Source: Marinobacter salsuginis (lineage in GTDB: Bacteria > Pseudomonadota > Gammaproteobacteria > Pseudomonadales > Oleiphilaceae). Taken from it: DNA of 64,000 nucleotides. The notes under the pieces are model-generated. The model had not been told where the DNA came from. It saw only the letters and a program-made list of their open reading frames with translations, and ran no database searches. Below are positions 8,264-14,496 of this stretch, piece after piece. A program made the translations under genes and the position numbers. Location of the stretch: NCBI RefSeq assembly GCF_009617755.1, contig NZ_BGZH01000001.1:2294001-2358000 (forward strand). The letters run 5' to 3'. Every line of letters starts with the position of its first letter. Positions within the stretch are counted from its first letter, which is position 1.

Positions 8264-10008
8264 TCGAGCCATCTGCCTGGGCGGGGCGTGGTAAAGCGTT
8301 TGATCCTGTCCGGCGGCGTGCAGCCGGGTTTCATTTGTTCATCGGAAAGCAAAAGGTAGTTGTCACGGTGAGCCGTGCCCACGGGAATGGCACCGTCTTT
8401 CGTGAAGCAGGGCAGCTCAATTTGATCGGCCACGAGCAGGTAGCTATCCGGTGTTTCCTTCATCCACAACCAGGCATTGCGGTTCTCCTGTTCCCGACCG
8501 GTGAAGAAACTGAAATGGGTGAAATCGCGCTTTGAAAACAGCAGGAACTGTTCCCGGAAGTCGATCATACCGAGCTGACCGCCGGCCGGGATATGCTGTT
8601 CTGCGGCGGCCAGAACGTTGCGGGGGGTTCGAAGTGGCTCAAGAATTCGATAGCCCCAGGTGCCCAGCAGCAGCCAGGTGATCATCATGGCCAGGAACAG
8701 ACGCCCGATGGCACGGGAGCGCCAGAACCCGAACAGGGTGATCAGCCACGCCAGTCCTATGACGAAGATGAACGTCCCCGCCTCGTGCAGTTTGTCCGGG
8801 TCGGTGCTGTAGTCGGCCACCTTTTCAACCAGCCTGGGGTGGTCGGTCCAGGCCAGTATGCCAACTGCCATCAACGCAACACCGAGCAAGAACTGTAAAC
8901 CCGTCAGGATGGGCGGAAACCAGCGTGCTGGCTTCTGGGCACTGAGAAGCGGGGCGAGAATCAGCGCGAGCATGGGCAATGCGGGCAACAGGTAAACACC
9001 GCGCTTGCCGGGGCTGAGGCTGAAAAACACGATAACCAGGGCAATCCAGCCCAGAAGCACCGGAATAATCGGGCGGTACCGGGCGGTTTCAGACAGGGGC
9101 CGGATCAAGGCCAGCAGCAACAGCGGAAGCGGAAACCACAGCGAGGGGATTACGCTGGTGAGGTAATAGTACCAGGGCTGGATATGGCCCCATGAGTCGG
9201 CATAGCGTTCGCCGGTCTGCTTGAACAGGATATTGTTCCGATAGGCCAGGGCCTCTTCGGTGCCGAGATTGTTAACGTAAAGCACCATGGGAATCAGCCA
9301 GGCGGCAACCACTGCCAGCATGGCCAGCGGGCCCAGTGCGCAGCGCCACGTGAGCGTGCCACGGAACAGTGCGCGATCGCGAAGCTTCATGATCAAGATC
9401 GGAATGAGCATCAGCGCCGGCAGGAAGCCAACCCCTTTGGTGATGATTCCGAGCCCCATAAACGCCCAGCCAACGAAGTACCAGCCCCAGGCAGGCCCGG
9501 TGAAAAAGTGTCGGATCAGGCCGTAGCAGGCAACCGCAATCCAGCAGGCGACCATGGCGTCGATCTGGGCTTTCTGGGCCTGGATCACGAACTGGGGCGC
9601 AAGCATCAGCAACATGACGGCAATGGCACCGGTCCGCTGGTTCCACAGGCGGGTGCCCAGATCAAAGACCAGTCCCAGTGTCAGCAGGCTACACAGCGCA
9701 TTGGGCAGAAGGAATGCAATCTTCAGGTTGCCGGTCAGCCAGTAAAAGAAGGCAATACTCCACATGAACACCGGTGGTTTGTCCGGGTAGAACTCACCAC
9801 CCCGCATGGGGATAAGCCACTGCCCGGAGGCGACCATTTCACGGGCCACTTCCGCAAACCGCGGTTCGTCGGCAGGCCAGGGGGAGCGCAGTCCGATCCC
9901 GGTAAAAAACACGACTGCAGCAATGGCGAGCAGTAACAGCAGGAGTTGATTGCGGGACAGATTGAACAGGGTGTCCGGCAGGTGGCGGACGAAGGGGCAT
10001 GCAGGCAT
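8260..10008 (-). CDS. ArnT-like (PMT_2) lipid-carrier-dependent glycosyltransferase
   Basis: Multi-pass inner-membrane transferase expected to move a sugar from a polyprenyl phosphate to an envelope acceptor such as lipid A. It has 582 residues and about 12 helices. The first periplasmic loop has the GT83/ArnT hallmark WPADEPRFAEVAREM and later FYPDKPPVFMW. The C-terminal half is a soluble periplasmic domain. It is the last gene of a three-gene operon after a DPM1-like GT2 and a TVP38 protein, which together make a sugar-carrier synthesis and transfer unit. The sugar is unknown. No other arn genes (arnA, arnB, arnD) are present, so L-Ara4N is not assured. Confidence 0.8.
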   Translation of the reverse strand: MPACPFVRHLPDTLFNLSRNQLLLLLLAIAAVVFFTGIGLRSPWPADEPRFAEVAREMVASGQWLIPMRGGEFYPDKPPVFMWSIAFFYWLTGNLKIAFLLPNALCSLLTLGLVFDLGTRLWNQRTGAIAVMLLMLAPQFVIQAQKAQIDAMVACWIAVACYGLIRHFFTGPAWGWYFVGWAFMGLGIITKGVGFLPALMLIPILIMKLRDRALFRGTLTWRCALGPLAMLAVVAAWLIPMVLYVNNLGTEEALAYRNNILFKQTGERYADSWGHIQPWYYYLTSVIPSLWFPLPLLLLALIRPLSETARYRPIIPVLLGWIALVIVFFSLSPGKRGVYLLPALPMLALILAPLLSAQKPARWFPPILTGLQFLLGVALMAVGILAWTDHPRLVEKVADYSTDPDKLHEAGTFIFVIGLAWLITLFGFWRSRAIGRLFLAMMITWLLLGTWGYRILEPLRTPRNVLAAAEQHIPAGGQLGMIDFREQFLLFSKRDFTHFSFFTGREQENRNAWLWMKETPDSYLLVADQIELPCFTKDGAIPVGTAHRDNYLLLSDEQMKPGCTPPDRIKRFTTPRPGRWLD

Positions 10009-10017
10009 GGGTCGGTC

Positions 10018-10686
10018 TCAGAGAGAGTCGGAAACGGAATCGGCCAGCGTCCTGGCCCTCTGGTTGTGGTAGAGAAAGGCACCAATCAGCGAGGCAATAA
10101 TGAAAAAGCCGATGCTGACGGCAAGCTGATAGGCATTGGCATTGCCGATACCGGCACCGGCCAGGGCGAACACCAGCATCTGGGGCAGGTAGCCCAGTGT
10201 GCTGCCAAAGAGAAACGGTGAGAAACGGATCCCGGAGCAGCCGGCGACAAGGTTGGTCACCAGGTTACTGCCCACGGGCAGCAAGCGGACCATGAGAACT
10301 TTCAGCAGGGTCTGCTCCCGGAACAGGCGATCAAACTGCTGCATCCGGTGGCTGAACCGCCGGCTCAACGGCGTCCGCAGCAGCCAGCGGGCGGTCATGA
10401 AGCAGCCGGTGGCCCCAATGGCGGCGGCCAGGGTCGACAGCAGTGTTCCATTGAGCCCGCCCAGGGCAAAGCCCAGCACGAAGGCGAGCAACTGGCGTGG
10501 AGCGCCAAGACCGGTAAACAATGCCCCAGTGAGAGTAATCACCACCAATCCGCCTACACCATGGCTGTGGAGATAGTTCGCCACTTCATTCTGGTCGGCA
10601 ATGAAGTCGAGCCATTCGTTATGGATGGTCAGGTAGCTAAGCAGAACCAGGGCGGCGAAGGCCAGCCAGCGGGAGCCGTTGACCAT
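10018..10686 (-). CDS. TVP38/TMEM64 (DedA-like) membrane protein
   Basis: Inner-membrane protein of the VTT/SNARE-associated family, 222 residues with five or six hydrophobic segments. The family core is visible: FTGLGAPRQLLAFVLGFALGG, then an amphipathic stretch and VLMVRLLPVGSNLVTNLVAG, the reentrant-loop R-x-x-P type motif. Some relatives (DedA family) recycle undecaprenyl phosphate by flipping it. Here it sits between a polyprenyl-phosphate sugar synthase and its user enzyme, which fits a lipid-carrier flipping role, though this is inference. The start at 10686 lies 1 bp after the stop of the upstream gene. A longer upstream start would overlap that gene. Confidence 0.82.
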   Translation of the reverse strand: MVNGSRWLAFAALVLLSYLTIHNEWLDFIADQNEVANYLHSHGVGGLVVITLTGALFTGLGAPRQLLAFVLGFALGGLNGTLLSTLAAAIGATGCFMTARWLLRTPLSRRFSHRMQQFDRLFREQTLLKVLMVRLLPVGSNLVTNLVAGCSGIRFSPFLFGSTLGYLPQMLVFALAGAGIGNANAYQLAVSIGFFIIASLIGAFLYHNQRARTLADSVSDSL

Positions 10687-10687
10687 G

Positions 10688-11455
10688 TCAGGAGCGCTCC
10701 GCCACCGACGCCTGTGGCTCGGCCTGACCGGCACTGCTGATGACAGGAACCCGGGTGCGGTGCAGCAACCAGAGCACACCGAGCAGGTCCAGTATGCCGG
10801 CCCAGGTCCGGTTCCACGCGTTGTATTTGGAAATCCCGGCGGTCCTTGGGCGGTGGTTTACCTCCACGATGGCAATGTCACCGCCAATTCCCCGTACCAG
10901 CGCCGGGATGAAACGGTGGCCGTGGTCGAACCAGGGCAGTTTGAGGAAGGTTTCCCGTGGAAACAGCTTCAGGCCGCAGCCGGTATCGGGCACGCCATCA
11001 TGAAGCAGCGCATCCCGCACGCGGTTCGCAAGGCGGGACTGGAAGCGTTTCCAGGCGGTGTCCTTGCGATTCTTGCGATAGCCGGCAATACAGAAATCCG
11101 GGTTCCGCAGGGTGTTGGCTTTTTGCAGCATGGCGGGGATGTCGGCCGGATCATTCTGGCCATCGCCATCCATGGTAACGATGAGCCTGCTCCTTGCCTG
11201 CCGGATACCCGATGCCAGGGCACCGCTCTGGCCGATGCTGCGCTCGTGACGAATGGTCAACAAGCGGCCACCGAGGGCCCGGGCGGTTCTCACGGCTGTG
11301 TCCAACGTGCTGTCGGTGCTGCCATCATCCACCAGCACCACCTCGAAGCCGTGATAGTCACGCATTACCCCATAGGCCTCGGTTAGCAGGGTAGCGATGT
11401 TGGCTTCTTCATCCTTGGCCGGGATAACCAGCGACAGAGTTCTTTCCTGACCCAT
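10688..11455 (-). CDS. Family 2 glycosyltransferase, DPM1/ArnC-like
   Basis: Predicted cytoplasmic-face enzyme that loads a sugar from a nucleotide donor onto polyprenyl phosphate. It has 255 residues and a GT-A fold: SLVIPAKDEEANI at the start, VVLVDDGSTD, and the metal-binding DGDGQNDPADI. Only a weak hydrophobic C-terminus is present, unlike the two-helix ArnC tail, so it is closer to soluble DPM1-type enzymes. I chose the ATG at 11455 with GAGG upstream. It is the first gene of the operon GT2-TVP38-ArnT-like, and its promoter region carries a PmrA-type box ending near 11537. Confidence 0.85.
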   Translation of the reverse strand: MGQERTLSLVIPAKDEEANIATLLTEAYGVMRDYHGFEVVLVDDGSTDSTLDTAVRTARALGGRLLTIRHERSIGQSGALASGIRQARSRLIVTMDGDGQNDPADIPAMLQKANTLRNPDFCIAGYRKNRKDTAWKRFQSRLANRVRDALLHDGVPDTGCGLKLFPRETFLKLPWFDHGHRFIPALVRGIGGDIAIVEVNHRPRTAGISKYNAWNRTWAGILDLLGVLWLLHRTRVPVISSAGQAEPQASVAERS

Positions 11456-11520
11456 GTAGAGACATCCTCGAAAACAGAATATCAACCGGGCCGTCTGGCG
11501 GCCCTGTTCACTTGGGCAGG

Positions 11521-11553
11521 AGTATCCTCCTGAAACCTTAAACCAACCTTAAG
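11521..11553 (-). promoter_or_regulatory. PmrA/QseB-type box and -10 for glycosyltransferase operon
   Basis: Read on the minus strand: CTTAAG (11553-11548), GTTGG, TTTAAG (11542-11537), then exactly 10 bp, then GATACT (11526-11521), a 4/6 match to TATAAT. The PmrA/QseB consensus is CTTAA-N6-CTTAA, and the box-to--10 spacing fits OmpR/PhoB-class activation. The box overlaps the last codons of the upstream kinase gene. This gives the GT2-TVP38-ArnT-like operon its own promoter, with a start near 11514 and a leader of about 60 nt. Confidence 0.65.
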
Positions 11554-12970
11554 TCTGCCTGCGACGGGAAGCCGCACGGGCCGGCAGCCAGATGCTGACG
11601 CACAGGCCGGAGTTGCCATCTGGCCGGTCGCCGAGGGTGAGCTGGCCACCATGAAGTTCCGCGATGCGCCGGGCGATGGCCAGCCCGAGACCGGCGCCGC
11701 CACCGAGCCGCTGGTCCAGTCGGACAAAGCGGCTGAGCGCCCGTTCGCGCTCCTCGGCAGGAATGCCGGGGCCCTGGTCGCAAACGGTGATGTGGTATCC
11801 CTCGCCGGAAGGCGTCAGGTGTGTCTCAATGGTGGTGTGTTCGGGGCTGTACTGGATGGCGTTGGCCAGCAGGGAACGCATGAGGGTATTGATCAGTGCG
11901 CTGTGGCAGGAGACCAGGGCCTGACCGGCATCGTCCTGAAGCACCGGGTCGATGTCTTTTTTAAGGGCCAGAGGTGCCACATCGGCGATGCTCTGTTCCA
12001 CGATGGCAGACAGGTTGTGGTATTCCGGGGTGAAATCGGCACCGGAGTCGACTCGGTTGAGCAATAGCATCTGTTCAACGAGGTGCACCATGCGGTCCAC
12101 GGACTGGATCAGGTCACCGTATTGTTCCGGATCCTTCTCGTAGACTTTTTCCAGGTTCAGTCGCAGGGCCGTCAGTGGCGTTCGCAGCTCATGGGCGGCA
12201 TCGGCAGAGAACCGCCGTTCCCGTTCCAGGGCCTGGTTGAGGCGTCTGAGCAGGCCATTCACCGCCTGCACCAGCCCCGCGACTTCCTTCGGTGCCTGGC
12301 GGTCGTCCAGGGGATGAATGTTTTCCGGGGCCATGTTGCGGATCGGGCGCTCAAGCTTCAGGAGCGGCCTGAAGCCGAACTGGATAGCGGCGCTGGCGGC
12401 AAGCAGCAGCAGGGGAAGGGCGATCAACAGGGGCAGGATGTTCCCCAGGGCCAGTTCCTCGCTGAGCTCCTCCCGAATATCCTCACGCTGTGCTGTCCGG
12501 ATCCAGAAGCCGGTTGCCGGGTCCTGAAGCGTGAATACTCGCCAGCGAAAGCCACTGGATTCTGCCCAGGAATAGCCGGGTGTCAGTCCTTCGGTATCGT
12601 CGGCTTTGAGGGTATCCAGCAATGGTTCGCGGTCGGGGGTCCAGACCTCGAACGCCAGTTTCTTCTCGTACTTGTGCCCGGTGCCGTCGGGCAGGATTTC
12701 ATTATTGTCGGCTTCGAAATCCACTCCTGGCGTGTCGGCTCGGGGCAGCTCCAGGGTTTCACTCAGGGTCTTGGGCAGCTGCTCTACAGACTGGGTGTCG
12801 GCCAGGTGCTGCACCAGGCCCTGGACGATCCTCGTGCTCTGTGCCAGTTCAGCGTCAAACAGTTCCTCCAGCTCGTGGTTGCTTTCGATGTAGCTCCAGG
12901 CTGCGGCAACAAGCGCAATCAGCAGAACGGTGGAGGTAACCAGCAGCGTCAGGGTGCGGGTCAGGGACAT
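11549..12970 (-). CDS. PmrB/QseC-like sensor histidine kinase
   Basis: Membrane kinase of 473 residues: helix about 8-27, periplasmic sensor 28-175, helix 176-197, HAMP-like linker, H-box His260 (FSADAAHELRTPLTALR), N-box NTLMRSLLANAIQYS, and G-boxes DQGPGIP and GAGLGLAIA. The segment ELEELFDAELAQS just after the first helix is typical of the QseC/PmrB sensor family and includes an ExxE pair, as used by PmrB to sense Fe3+. It overlaps its response regulator gene by 10 bp (12961-12970). PmrA-type boxes near both flanking operons suggest envelope-stress or metal-responsive control. Exact stimulus unknown. Confidence 0.87.
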   Translation of the reverse strand: MSLTRTLTLLVTSTVLLIALVAAAWSYIESNHELEELFDAELAQSTRIVQGLVQHLADTQSVEQLPKTLSETLELPRADTPGVDFEADNNEILPDGTGHKYEKKLAFEVWTPDREPLLDTLKADDTEGLTPGYSWAESSGFRWRVFTLQDPATGFWIRTAQREDIREELSEELALGNILPLLIALPLLLLAASAAIQFGFRPLLKLERPIRNMAPENIHPLDDRQAPKEVAGLVQAVNGLLRRLNQALERERRFSADAAHELRTPLTALRLNLEKVYEKDPEQYGDLIQSVDRMVHLVEQMLLLNRVDSGADFTPEYHNLSAIVEQSIADVAPLALKKDIDPVLQDDAGQALVSCHSALINTLMRSLLANAIQYSPEHTTIETHLTPSGEGYHITVCDQGPGIPAEERERALSRFVRLDQRLGGGAGLGLAIARRIAELHGGQLTLGDRPDGNSGLCVSIWLPARAASRRRQT

Positions 12971-13647
12971 TCGGTCACCCTGGCGGCAGCCTGGCTGTCG
13001 AGCAGGTAGCCCACGCCGCGTATGGTCCGGATGGTCTCCTTGCCAACCCGGCGGCGCAGGTGGTGAATATGCACCTCCAGGGCGTTGCTTTCTGCGCCGT
13101 GATCCCAGCCGTAAAGTTGTTCCTCCAGCCGTCTTCGCGTGGCGACCTGGTCTGGGTGTCGCATCAGGTAGTGAAGAATCTGGAATTCACTGCGGGGCAG
13201 TGTGGTGGTCTCGTCGCCGTACGTCAGTTGCCCGGAATCAGGGTTGAGAGCCAGCTGGCCCACCGTCAGACCATTCTGCGGCACGGACGAGCCCCGACGG
13301 GTGACCGCCCGGATTCGGGCCTTGAGTTCCGCCATGGCGAAGGGCTTGGTGAGGTAGTCATCGGCACCGGCATCAAGACCGGTCAGCTTTTCATCCAGGC
13401 CGGCCCTTGCAGTCAGGATGATTACCGGCGTTTGCACACCCTGTTTCCGTGCTGCCTTCAGAATGTCCAGGCCATCTACACGGGGCAGGGTCAGATCAAG
13501 GATCGCCAGATCAAAGTGTTCGCTGGTGAGCGCGCCCAATGCCTGCTGTCCGTCGTCGAGCCAGTCCACCGTGTTCTGTCCGTCACGCAACATCCCCAGC
13601 ATGGTATTGGCTAGGTGAAGGTCGTCTTCTACAAGCAATATCCGCAT
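12961..13647 (-). CDS. PmrA/QseB-like OmpR-family response regulator
   Basis: Response regulator of 228 residues: receiver with Asp8/Asp9, phospho-acceptor Asp51 (LAILDLTLPRVDG) and Lys101 (LTKPF), then a winged helix ending TIRGVGYLL. The start MRILLVEDD at 13647 fits the family; the 10-codon upstream extension lies in the promoter. The recognition-helix region LEVHIHHLRRRVG resembles PmrA/QseB-type proteins. Its promoter and two nearby promoters carry CTTAAG-N5-CTTAAG-type boxes, so it is predicted to be autoregulated and to control the glycosyltransferase operon and the 13786-18052 operon. Confidence 0.88.
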   Translation of the reverse strand: MRILLVEDDLHLANTMLGMLRDGQNTVDWLDDGQQALGALTSEHFDLAILDLTLPRVDGLDILKAARKQGVQTPVIILTARAGLDEKLTGLDAGADDYLTKPFAMAELKARIRAVTRRGSSVPQNGLTVGQLALNPDSGQLTYGDETTTLPRSEFQILHYLMRHPDQVATRRRLEEQLYGWDHGAESNALEVHIHHLRRRVGKETIRTIRGVGYLLDSQAAARVTECP

Positions 13648-13675
13648 GGCAGGTCCTGTTACCGCTTTGGTGATC

Positions 13676-13708
13676 ATTCTGGCACAGAAATCTTAAGGCC
13701 AGCTTAAG
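13676..13708 (-). promoter_or_regulatory. PmrA/QseB-type box and -10 for the two-component operon
   Basis: CTTAAG (13703-13708), GCCAG, CTTAAG (13692-13697): a perfect box whose half-sites are themselves palindromes. Read leftward, exactly 10 bp follow before CAGAAT (13681-13676), a 4/6 match to TATAAT. Transcription would start near 13669, about 22 nt before the response-regulator ATG. This supports autoregulation of the PmrAB-like pair. Confidence 0.68.
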
Positions 13709-13724
13709 AAAACTTCTGGCGGCT

Positions 13725-13757
13725 CTTAAGCCTGGGTTAAGGCTGGCGCTGTAGTCT
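13725..13757 (+). promoter_or_regulatory. PmrA/QseB-type box and -10 for the hemolysin-family operon
   Basis: CTTAAG (13725-13730), CCTGG, GTTAAG (13736-13741), then 10 bp, then TAGTCT (13752-13757) as -10. The predicted start near 13764 leaves a leader of about 22 nt before the ATG at 13786, which has GGGAGG upstream. Together with the box at 13692-13708 it makes a symmetric divergent control region, with each box serving one direction. Confidence 0.68.
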
Positions 13758-13785
13758 GGAAGGCGTACCCAAAGGGAGGCCTTTT

Positions 13786-14496
13786 ATGACAGACCCGCTG
13801 ATGATGTCCACGTGTTGTCCCCCGGATTCCGGGGAGGTGGTTCCGGTCATCCGTTGTGCCGGTCGCTGGTTTAACGAGATCCGTCCTGACACGGCCATGG
13901 CCGAGACAGTTGCGGGTTTTATTCGCCGCCGCTTCCTGCATGCCTATGGCGCTGAACCTTCTTTGCGCATACCTGCGCTTCTGGCCCTGACCACGGCCCA
14001 GGGCACACTTCTGGCAGCGGTCGGTGTACGAAACGCCGCGCTGGAAAAACTGTTTCTGGAAGACTATCTGTCGGTGCCGGTGGAATTGGTGATGCCGGTT
14101 GCGGGTGTCGAACGCCATCGGATTGCCGAGATTGCCCATCTGGCCGGCGTTGAAGCCGGCGTCAGCCGGTTTCTGTTTGCCTCGCTGTCGGTGTGGCTGG
14201 ATGGGGCCGGCTATGACTGGGTGGTGTGCACCGGCACGGATCAGCTGCGCAACAGTTTTCACCGCCTGGGTATTGCCACTGAGGTTCTGGCGACGGCGGA
14301 TCCTGACCGGTTGCCCGACGGGGGCGCCGGCTGGGGGCGCTATTACGATCATCATCCGGTAGTCATGGCTATCCGGGTGGCCGATGGTATGTCCGCCCTC
14401 CGGAGTGCGGGTCTGCTCAGGCTGATTCAGCCCGTTGAGTCCGAAGCCGCCGGGAACGAAGCGATGGCAGGAGGCTCCTATGGCCACATTGCCTGA
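13786..14496 (+). CDS. Thermostable-hemolysin family protein (GNAT-like fold)
   Basis: Cytoplasmic protein of 236 residues resembling the Vibrio thermostable hemolysin family (T_hemolysin). There is no signal peptide. Family-like segments are ETVAGFIRRRFLHAYGA, LLAAVGVRNAALEKLFLEDYL, VERHRIAEIAHLAGVEAG and WGRYYDHHPVVMA. The layout (substrate helix, RNAA strand, E-IAHLA core) is like GNAT/autoinducer-synthase acyltransferases, so an acyl-transfer role is more plausible than direct haemolysis. It is the first gene of an operon with an acyl-AMP ligase, a diiron-type module and an SDR, and it overlaps the ligase gene by 17 bp. The promoter carries a PmrA-type box. Confidence 0.78.
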   Translation: MTDPLMMSTCCPPDSGEVVPVIRCAGRWFNEIRPDTAMAETVAGFIRRRFLHAYGAEPSLRIPALLALTTAQGTLLAAVGVRNAALEKLFLEDYLSVPVELVMPVAGVERHRIAEIAHLAGVEAGVSRFLFASLSVWLDGAGYDWVVCTGTDQLRNSFHRLGIATEVLATADPDRLPDGGAGWGRYYDHHPVVMAIRVADGMSALRSAGLLRLIQPVESEAAGNEAMAGGSYGHIA

